The notes: generated by a model from the sequence alone, not told the origin. A stretch of 64,000 nucleotides of DNA from Actinacidiphila yeochonensis CN732 (GCF_000745345.1 NZ_JQNR01000003.1:558001-622000), one strand, 5' to 3'. Numbered from the stretch's first letter, positions 18,545-29,000 are shown. Translations and numbers: made by a program.

Positions 18545-19378
18545 GTGCCAAAGCTCCCGCTGGTCGTCGTCATCCCCACCAAGAACGAGGCGGAGAACAT
18601 CGCCCGCACCGTCTCCTCGGTGATCGAGCACGCCGAGTCGGTGGTGGTCGTGGACTCCCACAGCACCGACGACACGTGCAAGCTCGCCGCCGAACTCGGC
18701 GCCGAGGTCGTCGACTACGCCTGGGACGGCCGCTACCCGAAGAAGAAGCAGTGGTGCCTGGACCACGTCCGCACCGACCTGCCCTGGGTGCTCTTCCTCG
18801 ACGGCGACGAGACGCCCAGCCCCGAGCTGCTGGCCGAGCTGCACGCGCTCTTCGCCGCCGGCCCGCCCACGGTCGCGTCGTTCGACATCCCCCTGGGGTA
18901 CTGGTTCGCCGGGCGGCGGCTGCGCCACGGCCACACCATCGTCAAGCGCGCCCTGATGGACCGCACCCGGTGCCGCTTCCCCGAGGTCGGCGACCTCGAC
19001 GCGCCCGGCATGGGCGAGCAGGAGGGCCACTACCAGCCGGAGGCCCCCTCCGCGGCCCGGCTGCGCGCGCCCATCGAGCACGAGGACCTCGACCCGGTGC
19101 GGACCTGGTTCGACCGCCACAACCGCTACTCCGACTGGGAGGCGTGGCTGGAACTCAACCCGGCCGTCAAGGAGCGCGTCCGCCAGGTCAAGACCCGCCA
19201 GGGCCAGCTCTTCCACCGCGCCCCGTTCAAACCGCTGGTCTCCTTCGCGTACGCGTACGTCTACCGCCGCGGCTTCCTCGACGGCCGCGCCGGGCTGGAC
19301 TACGCGCTGGCGATGAGCTTCTACCGCTGGCAGATCGCCCTCAAAGCACGGGAGTTGGAGCAGCAGCAACGGCCCTGA
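18545..19378 (+). CDS. Family 2 glycosyltransferase
   Basis: Predicted to add a sugar to the lipid-linked repeat at the cytoplasmic face. The 277-residue GT-A protein shows IPTKNEAENI, VVVDSHSTDDT and FLDGDETPSPEL (the metal-binding DxD-like motif), then an HEDLDP acceptor segment. It resembles the KdtX/WaaE-like subgroup. GTG 18545 is preceded by a perfect AAGGAGGA. It lies 26 bases after the lipoprotein frame and is probably co-transcribed with it. Confidence 0.88.
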   Translation: MPKLPLVVVIPTKNEAENIARTVSSVIEHAESVVVVDSHSTDDTCKLAAELGAEVVDYAWDGRYPKKKQWCLDHVRTDLPWVLFLDGDETPSPELLAELHALFAAGPPTVASFDIPLGYWFAGRRLRHGHTIVKRALMDRTRCRFPEVGDLDAPGMGEQEGHYQPEAPSAARLRAPIEHEDLDPVRTWFDRHNRYSDWEAWLELNPAVKERVRQVKTRQGQLFHRAPFKPLVSFAYAYVYRRGFLDGRAGLDYALAMSFYRWQIALKARELEQQQRP

Positions 19379-19429
19379 ACCCCCGGACGCCCTCGGGCGG
19401 GGGCGATGGCCCCCCGCCCGGGAGGTGGA

Positions 19430-19496
19430 GTCGGAGCGGAGTCGGAGCGGAGTCGGAGCGGGATCGGAGCGGGATCGGACCGGAATCGGACCGGCT
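19430..19496 (+). repeat. Six 11-12 bp tandem repeats between convergent glycosyltransferase genes
   Basis: Units of the form GTCGGA(G/C)CGG(A) run at 19430-19440, 19441-19451, 19452-19463, 19464-19474, 19475-19485 and 19486-19496, ending 9 bases before the stop of the minus-strand GT4 gene. Confidence 0.8.
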
Positions 19497-19505
19497 CGGT
19501 GCCGG

Positions 19506-20666
19506 TCAGCTCCGGGTGGCGCGGACCGAGCCGTAGACGCCGAGCAGGTCGTCCACGACGGCCTCGATGGAGAAGCGGTCCCGGACGAGCTGCCAAGCCG
19601 CCAGCGAGGCGGCCTCGTTGGCCTCGGGCTCCAGCAGCTCCAGGATCGCCTCGGCCACCAGGGGGCCGTTGTCGGCGTCGGGGCGGCTGTCGGTGACGCG
19701 GCCGGCGCCGGCCTCGGCGACCTCCGGGGAGAGCCCGCCGGTGGCGGTGACGACGACCGGCACACCCACCGACATCGCCTCCAGCACGGAGACGGCGAAC
19801 GGCTCGACCACGGACGGCAGTACGTAGACGTCGGCCTCACGCAGCAGCTTCAGCACCTCGTCGTGGCCCAACGGCCCAGGGCACTCAAGGGAGTCGGCGA
19901 CGCCGAGCCGTGCGGCCGTCTCCCGCATCGGCCCGGTGAGGCCGCCGGTGTCCGGGCCGGCCAGCACGAACCGCGCGTCCGGGTGGGCGGCCAGCACCGC
20001 CGGCATCGCCGCCACGAAGTCCTCCGGCCGCTTGCGCTTCTGCACCCGCGCCAGGTAGACGACGGTCGGCGGCCGGTGCCCGCGCGCGGGGCGGCGCTCC
20101 TGGAGGGCGACACCGTTGACGAGGCGGTGGAAGGTGCCCAGCGGGGTGTCCGGGACGACCGCCTGCACGCCGTCCCGCTCCATCCCCGTGAGGTGCAGGA
20201 TCGCGTCGGCCCGGCGCAGCACCCGCTTCATGCCGAGCCGGTCCACGGCCTTGGCGAAGACCTTCTCGGTGGGGTCGATCATGCCGTGCGTCTGCACCAC
20301 CAGCGGCACCCCCGCCTCCAGGGCGACCAGCGCGAACGGCAGCGTGATCAGGTCCCGCATCAGGTGCACGTGGACCACGTCCGCGCCCTTGACCAGGCGG
20401 CGGGCCCGGGCCAGCAGCCCCGGCGAGGTGATGCCGCTGACCTCGAACGCCGGCAGCACGTGCCGCGCCTGGTGGACGTAGGACGGCACGCCCTCCACCT
20501 CGGTCGGCAACGGGCCGGTGAACCCGTCACCGAGGGTCGCGATCCGGGCGTCCACCCCCTTCGCCCGCAGGCCCCGCGACAGGTTCAGCGCCACCCGCGT
20601 CGGGCCGCCGAAGTCGTTGGTGGGCGTGTGCAAGGTGACGACGTGCAGGACCCTCAAAGCGTTCAC
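19506..20666 (-). CDS. Family 4 glycosyltransferase
   Basis: A retaining GT-B enzyme of 386 residues. The N-terminal domain has FGGPTRVALNLSRGL; the C-terminal domain has YLARVQKRKRPEDF and the donor-binding VEPFAVSVLEAMSVGVPVV region with the E-x7-E arrangement. GTG 20666 is used, with GGGGGAGG about 10 bases upstream. It is convergent with the GT2 gene. The donor sugar cannot be told from sequence. Confidence 0.9.
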   Translation of the reverse strand: MNALRVLHVVTLHTPTNDFGGPTRVALNLSRGLRAKGVDARIATLGDGFTGPLPTEVEGVPSYVHQARHVLPAFEVSGITSPGLLARARRLVKGADVVHVHLMRDLITLPFALVALEAGVPLVVQTHGMIDPTEKVFAKAVDRLGMKRVLRRADAILHLTGMERDGVQAVVPDTPLGTFHRLVNGVALQERRPARGHRPPTVVYLARVQKRKRPEDFVAAMPAVLAAHPDARFVLAGPDTGGLTGPMRETAARLGVADSLECPGPLGHDEVLKLLREADVYVLPSVVEPFAVSVLEAMSVGVPVVVTATGGLSPEVAEAGAGRVTDSRPDADNGPLVAEAILELLEPEANEAASLAAWQLVRDRFSIEAVVDDLLGVYGSVRATRS

Positions 20667-20936
20667 GTGGCGCGAAGCCTCCCCCTGGGTTATCCCCTGA
20701 CGCGGCCGCGCTCGGCGTCGCCGCTCCCCCGGTGCCCCTCCCCGGGCACCTCCGCCCAGAGTAGCGGCGGCGGGCCCGCCCGGGTGGGGCATCGCGGGCA
20801 TTCGGGCGACAGGTTCGCGTTCCCGGCGCGCGCCGATGAGTCCCGGCCGGGGAGGCCGTCCTTTATAGGTGGCACCGCACGGACGGCGCGGCCACCCGGC
20901 CGCGCGGACGGCCGCACCGGACACGGAGGAGACACC

Positions 20937-21419
20937 ATGACGAGCACCCCGCTGACCACCTGCCTGTGGTTCGACGGCAAGGCCGAGGAGGCCGTCGACT
21001 TCTACCTGTCGGTCTTCAAGGACTCCTCGCGCGGCCGGGTGGGCCGTTTCAACGAGGCCGGCCCGGGCACGCCCGGTTCGGTCCTCACCGCCGAGTTCAC
21101 CATCAACGGCCAGCAGTTCGTGGCGCTCAACGGCGGCCCGCAGTTCACCTTCGACGAGGCGATCTCCTTCCAGATCGACTGCGCCGACCAGGCCGAGGTC
21201 GACTACTACTGGGCCGCGCTGCGCGAGGGCGGCGGCGAGGAGGGCCCGTGCGGCTGGCTCAAGGACCGCTTCGGCGTGTCCTGGCAGGTCGTCCCGGCCG
21301 AGCTGATCGAGATGATCGCCGGCCCGGACCAGGAGAAGGCCGCGCGGGCCACGCAGAAGATGTTCGGCATGAAGAAGCTCGACATCGCCGAGCTCCGCCA
21401 CGCCTACGAGGGCGAGTAG
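20937..21419 (+). CDS. VOC-fold PhnB-like protein
   Basis: A 160-residue glyoxalase/bleomycin-fold protein of the PhnB / 3-demethylubiquinone methyltransferase-like group. Landmarks are CLWFDGKAEEAVDFY, the FTINGQQFVALNGGP strand pair, and [25 protein letters not shown] site precedes ATG 20937. The genes around it have no link to this family; it belongs to a patch inserted in the polysaccharide locus. Substrate is unknown. A TTTATAGG box about 75 bases upstream is the best promoter candidate. Confidence 0.85.
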   Translation: MTSTPLTTCLWFDGKAEEAVDFYLSVFKDSSRGRVGRFNEAGPGTPGSVLTAEFTINGQQFVALNGGPQFTFDEAISFQIDCADQAEVDYYWAALREGGGEEGPCGWLKDRFGVSWQVVPAELIEMIAGPDQEKAARATQKMFGMKKLDIAELRHAYEGE

Positions 21420-21478
21420 CCCCACTCACCCCAGCGCCCGGATCCGGGGCCCGCGAGCCCCGGGGCGGCGGCCCGCCC

Positions 21479-21768
21479 TCAGCCGAGCCGGTGCTCCCAG
21501 CGCAGCGCCGGCGCGCCCTCGATCCAGTAGCGGTGCGCCGCCCGCGTCACGCGGAGCCGTACGGCGTCGATGTCGGGGCTGCCCTCGGCCTGCCACGCGA
21601 CGAGCGCTTCCTCGATCCGGTCCCAGAGGGCCACGGGCCCGCCCTGCCGTACCGTCCATCCACCGCCACGGGCGGTGAACTCGGCGAAGGACTCCCGTTC
21701 GGGGCGAGGTCCTCGTTCCGGGCCAGCAGCGCGCCAAGACCGCCGCGCTCGGCCGCTGAGTCGTTCAC
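21479..21768 (-). pseudogene. Short conserved protein split by an apparent 1-base frameshift
   Basis: GTG 21768 starts a frame reading VNDSAAERGGLGALLARNEDLAP, which then degenerates. The next frame continues naturally with ERESFAEFTARGG, RQGGPVALWDRIEEAL and AHRYWIEGAP to TGA 21481-21479. One extra C near 21699-21704 joins them (about 96 residues). The GGPVALWDRIE segment recalls the C-terminal tail of isoaspartyl-methyltransferase-like RiPP enzymes, but this rests on memory of the family and is weak. Confidence 0.5.
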
Positions 21769-21957
21769 GAGCTGTCTCCTCGTGGGAGCAGATCGGCTGT
21801 CGGGGGGCGCTGCCTGAGCACGTCTCGCCTCTGCCGCCTCCCGCGTCCTGGCCTGAGGGAAATCCGAGCGCGTATCGTCGGCGAGCGTCAGCCGAAAGCC
21901 GGGTACGTCGCGCCGTGGGAGGAGACTCCCGGGTGGGAGCGGGAGGCGGCTGCGGCG

Positions 21958-22227
21958 GTGTACGGGCAGGTGGCGGACTTCCTGGCCGTCAGCGGGGGAC
22001 GCGCCGCCAAGCTGGGCCGGGAGCAGAAGGGGCGGTTCGTGTCGCTGTGCTGGATCGCCCAGATCCACCGGCACTTCCCCGACCCGAAGCCGTCGTACGT
22101 GGCCGACTGGAGCGAGCAGCCGCAATGGCAGCGGGAGACCAACGCGGACATCTTCGAGGCGGTGGAGGCAGCGGAGAGGGTGGAGGCGGTGGAAGGCGCC
22201 GAGACGGTCGACGCGCCGCTCGGATGA
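21958..22227 (+). CDS. Small protein with an internally repeated YVAxWxExPxWxRE motif
   Basis: From GTG 21958 the frame gives 89 residues ending in an acidic tail. The frame is open back to 21760, and the upstream codons read AGYVAPWEETPGWERE, the same motif seen again at PSYVADWSEQPQWQRE in the body. So the true protein probably starts earlier, but no ATG, GTG or TTG exists there; the 5' end may be lost or damaged. Small Streptomyces proteins ending in W-x-RETDADIFE are common; their role is unknown. Confidence 0.5.
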   Translation: MYGQVADFLAVSGGRAAKLGREQKGRFVSLCWIAQIHRHFPDPKPSYVADWSEQPQWQRETNADIFEAVEAAERVEAVEGAETVDAPLG

Positions 22228-22243
22228 CGTGCCGCTGTCCTGC

Positions 22244-22492
22244 TCACCGGCCGTAGACGGCCCAGAGGCTGATGACGGTGTCCGCCACGAACCACACGCC
22301 GATGATCGCGAGGGCCGACAGCCGGACCAGGCGCGTCCGGCGGCGCGACTCGGTGGCGACCTGCTCGGCTGTCCTGCCCTCGGGGTCGGGGTAATCCCGC
22401 CAGCGCCCGGTCGCGATGTAGGCCACCACCACCGCCACCAGGAGCCAGGCCCAGATCTCGCCCAACCGCTGGCCCAGTTGCCACAGGTCCAC
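22244..22492 (-). CDS. Small two-helix membrane protein
   Basis: An 82-residue protein with two hydrophobic helices (about 11-30 and 56-78) separated by a charged loop with DPEGRTAEQVATESRRR. GTG 22492 is preceded by GAGGAGGGG. No family recognised. It diverges from the polymerase gene. Confidence 0.6.
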   Translation of the reverse strand: MDLWQLGQRLGEIWAWLLVAVVVAYIATGRWRDYPDPEGRTAEQVATESRRRTRLVRLSALAIIGVWFVADTVISLWAVYGR

Positions 22493-22628
22493 TGTCCCCG
22501 CCCCTCCTCGGAGATCACAGAGTAACGGCACAGTCCGACGCCGGCTCGGCCACGGGGGGCGGACACCGCCAAGCACGGCACGGGCGGGGGCGGCGCTCAG
22601 TAGACTCCGGCCAGGGGAAGGGGGTCCC

Positions 22629-24161
22629 ATGGCGCTGGACATGCGGCGAGGGGCTGGCGGGGGAAGCGTCGCGGGGGCCGTCGCGGAGACGGCCCGCCTG
22701 CGCGGCGGGCTGCTGCGGGCGGCGCGGGGGGACGTGCCGCGGGCCGCACTGTCGCGGGCGCTGGCCGTGCCGCTGGTGATCGCCGTGGTGGGGCTGCTGC
22801 CCGGCTACGTGCTCGCGCAGCCGGGTACGCCGGTGCGGGACACCGCGTTCTGGCTGCAGCTCGCGCTGACCGTCTACGCCGGGGCCCGGCTGTGCGCGAT
22901 GGTGCTGACCCGGCGGCGGCGCCTGGTCCAGGGCGCGTTCTGGCTGTTCGGCTACGTGGCGCTGGGGGTGGCGCCGCTCGTCCAGGAGGTGCTCGGGCAG
23001 GTCCCCACGCCGGTGGTCGGCCCCCGGTCGGACACCGCCGCCGCGATCGCGCTGACGCTGATCGGCTGTGTCGCGTTCGACGTCGGCGTGCTGGCCGCCC
23101 GGGCGCGGCCGCGGAGCCCGCTGCGCCGGCCGCGGCGTCCGGCCCAGGTGGCTCGGGGCCGGCTGTGGCTGCTGGTCGCGGTGGCGTACCTGGGCAGCGC
23201 GCTGTGCGTGATGAAGCTGGGCGGGCCGGCGGTGTTCTTCAGCAGCCGCCAGGGGATCAGCGAGTCGGTGCAGGCGAGCGGGCTGGCCGGGGCGAGCGGC
23301 GACAGCCACGTCGGCTCGGCGTTCATCCGCGGCTTCGGCACGGTGCCGGCGCTGCTCGCGCTGCTGGTGCTGATCCGCTGGATGGCCACCTCGCGGCGGG
23401 CCCGCCGCAACGTGCCGGCGATCCTCGCGCTGGCCGGCCTCGCCGTCATCAACGCAATCGTCAACAACCCGGTGTCCAACCCGCGTTACTGGTTCCTGAC
23501 GGTGGTCTTCTCGATCCTGTTCACCGCCTTCCCGCGCAGCCCGGCCGCCTACCGGACGGCACTGGTGGCGGGCGTGGTCGCGGCGCTGCTGCTCTTCCCG
23601 TTCCTGGACCGCTTCCGGTACGACGCGAGCGGCTACCACCCGGTGCAGTCCACCTCGGCGTTGGACCCGCTGACGCTCAAGGACTACGACCAGATCGGCA
23701 TGTTCGCCAACACCATCACCTACGTGAACGCCGGTGCGGGGCACGCCGACGGGCGGCAGCTGGCCGGGGACGTGTTCTTCTTCGTGCCGCGCTCGGTGTG
23801 GCACGGCAAGCCGCAGGACTCCGGGGTCATCGTGGGCCGCTGGATGGGCATGACCAACACCAACCTCTCCTCTCCCCTGTGGGCCGAACTATGGCTGGAC
23901 TTCGGTCCGTTGGGGATGACGTTCGGCCTGCTGCTGGTCGGCTACGGAGCCGCCCGCGCGGACCTGCGCTACACCCGGCACGCTCAGGGCGGTGGCCGTC
24001 CGGGCGCGTTGGCGGCGGTGGTGGTGCCGCTGGTCGCGGGCTACTCGTTCATCCTGCTGCGCGGTCCGCTGCTCCAGGCGGCCGGCCGGATCGGGATCGC
24101 GCTGGTCTGCCTGGCGCTGGTGACGACGTTCCGCGACGACCCGCGCAGGAACCTGGACTGA
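22629..24161 (+). CDS. O-antigen polymerase-like (Wzy-type) membrane protein
   Basis: A 510-residue polytopic membrane protein with about 11-12 hydrophobic segments, a large periplasmic-type loop (about 330-420) containing DPLTLKDYDQIGMFANT and VPRSVWHGKP, and weak sequence conservation, all typical of polysaccharide polymerases. Its position between glycosyltransferases and the flippase/Wzz unit supports the role; there is no catalytic motif to prove it. ATG 22629 follows GGGGAAGGGGG. Confidence 0.75.
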   Translation: MALDMRRGAGGGSVAGAVAETARLRGGLLRAARGDVPRAALSRALAVPLVIAVVGLLPGYVLAQPGTPVRDTAFWLQLALTVYAGARLCAMVLTRRRRLVQGAFWLFGYVALGVAPLVQEVLGQVPTPVVGPRSDTAAAIALTLIGCVAFDVGVLAARARPRSPLRRPRRPAQVARGRLWLLVAVAYLGSALCVMKLGGPAVFFSSRQGISESVQASGLAGASGDSHVGSAFIRGFGTVPALLALLVLIRWMATSRRARRNVPAILALAGLAVINAIVNNPVSNPRYWFLTVVFSILFTAFPRSPAAYRTALVAGVVAALLLFPFLDRFRYDASGYHPVQSTSALDPLTLKDYDQIGMFANTITYVNAGAGHADGRQLAGDVFFFVPRSVWHGKPQDSGVIVGRWMGMTNTNLSSPLWAELWLDFGPLGMTFGLLLVGYGAARADLRYTRHAQGGGRPGALAAVVVPLVAGYSFILLRGPLLQAAGRIGIALVCLALVTTFRDDPRRNLD

Positions 24162-24180
24162 CACCGGGGGACGTGCGGTT

Positions 24181-24330
24181 CGGCGCGGGACCGGGTTGTC
24201 CCGCCCGGTCCGGCGCGGGACCGGGTTGTCACGCCCGGTCCGGCGCGGGACCGGGTTGTCCCACCCGGTTCGGCGCGGGACCGGGTTGTCCCACCCGGTT
24301 CGGCGCGGGACCGGGTTGTCCCGCCCGGTC
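24181..24330 (+). repeat. Five exact-length 30 bp tandem hairpin repeats
   Basis: Five consecutive 30 bp units begin at 24181, 24211, 24241, 24271 and 24301. Each starts CGGCGCGGGACCGGG and ends (C/A)CCGGT(C/T) and can fold, pairing GACCGGG with CCCGGTC around an 8-base loop. Differences are limited to three positions; the T at the end of units 3 and 4 makes one pair G-U. The array lies between the convergent polymerase and flippase ends and has no spacers, so it is not CRISPR. Confidence 0.9.
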
Positions 24331-24396
24331 CGGCGATGCCGCGGCTGGCCGCGGTCGGCGTTCCGGACGCGCCCGAGCGGGGCCGGGTGTTGCCCG

Positions 24397-26084
24397 CTAC
24401 GCCCCCGCCGAGGTCCCCGCCGTGACCCCCTCCGGGCCGCCAGGCGCACCCGGGGTGCCGGGCCCGGTGTGGCGGCCCGAGCCGTCCGGGTCCGCCCGCC
24501 GCTCCGCGGCGATCCGCACCCACAGCGCCACGGCCTTGAGCGCCGAGCCGAGGGCGAGCCCCCAGGCCGCGCCGAGGACGCCGTCGGCGGCGTAGCCGCC
24601 GAGCATGAACACCACCGAGGCGAGCGAGAACGTCACCTGGATCGGCAGCGTGGCGCGGGGGCGCAGCACCCGCAGGGTCAGCAGCGCGCTGGTGCCCAGC
24701 GCCATGAACGCGTACTGGCTGCCCGAGGCGGGCAGCAGGCCGGAGGACGCCGCCCAGGTGGCGCCCAGGAGTTGGCGCCCGGTGCGGAGCGGCAGCAGCA
24801 GCAGCACGGCGGTCCAGCCGACGGCGACGGCGGCCGTCCCGAAGGCCAGCACGGCCGTGGCGCGGATCTTGCCGCGGGTGCCGCGGACCCGGTTCAGCAG
24901 CGGCGGCCCGAACGCGGTCGCCGAGTTGAAGAGGACGTTCATCGGCCCGAAGAGGGTGGTCGCGCCGCGTAGCGCGCCCACCGCCAGCGGCGCGGCGAAC
25001 AGGCCCAGGCCGACCACCGCGAGCTGGCTGGTGGCGTTGCCGATGCCGAACTCCACCACGAACCGCTGGCCGAGGTGGCCGCGCCGCAGGTAGGGGCGGA
25101 TGTCGGCGCGGGCGCCGCGCAGCCGTCTCCGCAGCAGCAGCGCGCCGGTGAGCAGTGCGGGCAGCCCGGACAGGCCCCAGACGGCGACCAGCCGGACCGC
25201 GCCGGTGCCGTGCGGCTGGAGGGCCAGCGCGGGCACCGCCACCAGCAGCCGTACGGTGTCGGCGGCCAGCGCCAGGTGCGGCAGCCGCAGCGCGGAGAAG
25301 CAGTACCGCATACCGTCCTGGGTGAGCACCACGGGCAGGACGAGGCCGAGGACGGCCAGGCCGCGCGCGGTGGCGCCGTGGGCGGGAATCAGCGCGGCGG
25401 CCATGCCCCAGCCGAGGACGGTGGAGGCGGTCGCGGTGAAGACGACCGCCGACCGGCAGGCGGCGCGCACCCGTTCGGTGCCGCGCTCCAGGACGAGGGC
25501 CTGGCCGACGTAGGAGACGTTCACGCCCAGCAGCACGGTGAAGACCATGTAGACCATGGAGAACACCGAGAACGCGGCGGCCGAGGAGAGCCGGGCGGCC
25601 ACCACCAGCACGATGATGTTGGTGAAGGCCGCGACCCCCTGGTCGGCCACGGAGCTGACGACGGCGGCCACGCCCCGCCGCCGCCCGGACCGCCCGGACG
25701 TCACCGACCGCCCCGACCCGTCCACCGGTGGCTCCGCCGCCGTGGTGGCGGGCCCGGTGCGGGTGCGGTCCGGCATCGGCTGGGCGGGCGGCAGTTCGCC
25801 GCCGGGAACGGCGAACGGATCGGTCACGATCCGCATTTCGAGTGTCGGCACATCGAAGGCGTCGGCGGTACTGGGCAGTTCGACTCCGGGAAGGGCTGTC
25901 GACCCCCTCGCGTAGGACGTCGCACCACCGGGTGCGGCGACGGGGCTCGCTGAGGTCGGGAGGTCGGCGAGAGGCGCGACTTGCGCGCCCTCGGCGGCGA
26001 ACCGGGCCTGCGCGGCGGCCCGGTGGGCGTCGGGGGCCCCGGCCGCCGCGACCGCGCGGAGCGGTCGCGGGCGGGGCCGGTCAA
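24397..26084 (-). other. Module 3: polysaccharide flippase-like membrane protein
   Basis: About 410 residues with 12-14 hydrophobic segments starting at GVAAVVSSVADQGVAAFTNI, the usual first helix of Wzx/MATE-type exporters, and FGPMNVLFNSATAFGPPLLNR midway. A TTG at 26084 overlapping the module 2 stop (TTGA) could be its own start if one base is missing near 26040. It would flip lipid-linked repeats for the Wzy-like polymerase encoded at 22629-24161. Confidence 0.75.
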
Positions 26085-29000
26085 GGGACCGGGTGCCGTT
26101 CCTGGGTGAGCGGCGCCTGCTCGGCGGGCGGCTCGGCCCGGGCGGTTCGGGCGGGGTCGGGCGGCCCGCGCGGCGGTGCAGGCCGAACCGGCGCCGCGGG
26201 GCGTCGTCCTCGCGGTGCAGCACCGCGCCCAGGACGGCTCCGCCGGCCCCCTCGACGAGCTCCCGCACCCGGGTCAGGTCGTCGCGGTGCACCTGGCGCG
26301 GGTCGCAGACGACGAGCACGCCGTCCACCCGGTCGACGAGCGCCAGCGCGTCGGCGTAGGCGAGGACCGCGGGGGCGAGGACCACCACGACGGTGCCGGG
26401 TTCGTCGGCCTCGGCGAAGAGCCGGGCGGCCGGGGCCGAGGTCAGCGCCCGGGCCACGTTGCGCACCCGGCGCCCGGGCACCAGGTCGAAGGAGCCGGAC
26501 TCGCCCGCGTCGACCGGGAGTTGCAGCCCGGCCGGCCACCCTCCGTCACCCAGGCCGGCGGTGCGGGCCCAGCCGGGCCGGGACGGGTCGGTGGAGCGCA
26601 GCAGCGCCGCCAGCGACGGGGTGCGCAGGTCGGCCTCGACGAGCAGCACCTCGCGGCCCATCTCGGCGAAGGACGCGGACAGGTTGACGGCGACGGCGGC
26701 CGGGGCGTCACCGGTGCCGCGTGGCGCCACCACGAGCAGCCGGCGCCGCTCGGCGAACCGCCGGTCGTGGCCGAGCCGGAAGGCGACCGCCCGGTACTCC
26801 TCGGCGAGCCGGCCGGCGGCCTGGCCCTCGGCGAGCAACGGGCGCCTGCCGGAGGCGGATGTGCGACGGCGCGGACGCGGGCGCGGCAGGGTGCCGAGCA
26901 CGGGCGCGCCCAGCACCCGGGCCGTCTCGGCCTCGGAGCGCGGCCGCGGGTCGAAGACCAGCCGCACCCACGCGCCGAGCAGCCCCAGTGCCACTCCGAC
27001 CCCGCCGCCCAGCCCGACCATGATCGGCAGCCCGGGCCCGGACGGCGCGTCGGGCACCGTACCCGGCTTGATCACCAGCCCGGGGGTGGTGTCGAGCGAC
27101 TTCAACTCGGAGATGTTGCCCTGGAGTTCGGTGATACGGCTGAGCAGGTTGGTCTGCGCGGAGACCAGGGTGCCCACCGTCTGGCTGTCGCTGGAGTCGC
27201 CGATCTGCGACAGGATGTCGTTGCGCTGCTTGACCAGCGGGTTCAACTGGTCGTCGTAGCCGGAGATCATCCGCTTGATGGTGGCCTTGGTCTGCGCCTC
27301 GCGGTTGTCGAGGTACGCCTTGGTGAACGCGTTCACCCACACCGCGGACTGGCGCGCGCTGGTGGTGGAGCAACTGAACCGCAGCACCATCGTGTTGGGC
27401 GGGTTGGTCACCTGGAGGCAGTGCTGGATCTCCTTGACGGGCTCCTTGACGGCCTTGGCGGCGGCCTCGGCGACGGTGGTGCTCAGCGCCGTCTGCCGCT
27501 CGGTGCCGATGTCGATGCCCTTGTCACTGGTGGCGGCCGTGGCGAACGGGTCGGTGGTCGCCGCCCTGACCATCACGTCGCTGGTCGCCGTGTAGCTGTC
27601 GGTACCGCCGAGCGCCAGATAGGCGCCCCCCGCCAGCCCCACCACCACACCGGCGGCGATCAGCCCGCGGTAGCGGACGATCTGCCGCACCTGGTCCCGT
27701 ACGAGGTCGACCTCCTCGCCGGAGCCGCTCCCCCTGTCCTCGCTCACTGCTCCCCTTCGTCCCCTGGCCCGGTCCGGCCGCGCCCTGCCCCACGGTCTCC
27801 CGCGTTCCCCCGCGGCGTCCCCTGCCGACGTCCCGGCGTCCTCATCGATCCCGTCCCCGGTGTCCCGGGCGTCCTCGGCGTCGCCGGTGACCCCGGCGTC
27901 CTCCGTGACCCCGCCGTCCTCGGCGTCCTCGGCGTCCTCGCCATCGGTGCCGTCCGGGCGGTCCGGGCGGTCCTCGTCGTTCTCAGCGGGCGGTACGGCC
28001 GTACGGCGCTCCCCCGCCGCGTCGGCCGCCGTCTCCGCGGCCTCCACCACCGGCCCGTCGCCGGCCGCCCCGGCCACCGGACCCCGGCCCCGCTCCCGGT
28101 CCGCCTCGACGGCCTCCTCACCGCCGGTACGCCCAGCGTCCCCCGCCAAGGTTCCCGGTTCAACGTCCGGCGTGCTCTCGGGTGCGGTCTCGGCCACCGG
28201 CTCCCCGCCGCCCGCGCCCCCCTGCGGCCCACGCGCGGGTGGCGTCGGCGGGAAGGCGGGCGTGGGCGGCGCCGCGGGGCGGGGCGGAGCGGCGGACGCG
28301 GGCCGGGTTCGCGCTGGCGCGAGGGACAGCGCCTCGTCGACGAGCGCGTCGACGCGGGCCAGCCCGGCGGCCGGGGTGAGGCGGGCCTCGGCGTACGCGG
28401 GGCCGGCGGCGCCGAGCGCGTCGGCGTGGGCGGGGTCGGCCGCCAGTGCGCGCAGCGCCCGTATGAGTGCGGCCGCCGACTCCGGGGCCACCACCACGCC
28501 CGCGCCGGACCGGGTGATCTCGTCGGCGGTGCCGCTGTCCGCCGCGACCGAGCCGATCACCGGCCGGCCGGCGGCGAAGTACGAGGTGAGCTTGGACGGC
28601 AGGCTCATGTCCCGTACCGACGCGCGCTGGGTGACGGCCAGGGCGTCGGCGGCGGCCAGCACGTCGGGGAACTCCGCGTCCTCGGCCGGCTGCACGAAGT
28701 CGAGGTTGGGCAGCCCGCCGGCCAGTGCCCGCAGGGTCTCGCGCTGGTTGCCGTCGCCCATCAGCACGACGCGGATGTCCGGCGCGGCGCGGGCGGTCTC
28801 GACCAGCACCTCAAGGCCCTGCTTGAGGCCCATGTTGCCCGAGTGCAGCAGCACGGTCTGGCCGGGCCGCCAGCCCAGCCGGGCCCGCATCTCCTCCCGC
28901 GGGCGCGAAGGGCGGCGTATGTGGGACCAGTTGGGCACCACCCGGACGCGCCCGGAGGGTACGCCCATCGCCTCGACCTTCGGAAGGAACGACTCGTGTA

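Noticed and set aside
24181..24330. Possible CRISPR array
   Set aside because: Repeats are contiguous with no spacers and no cas genes are near.
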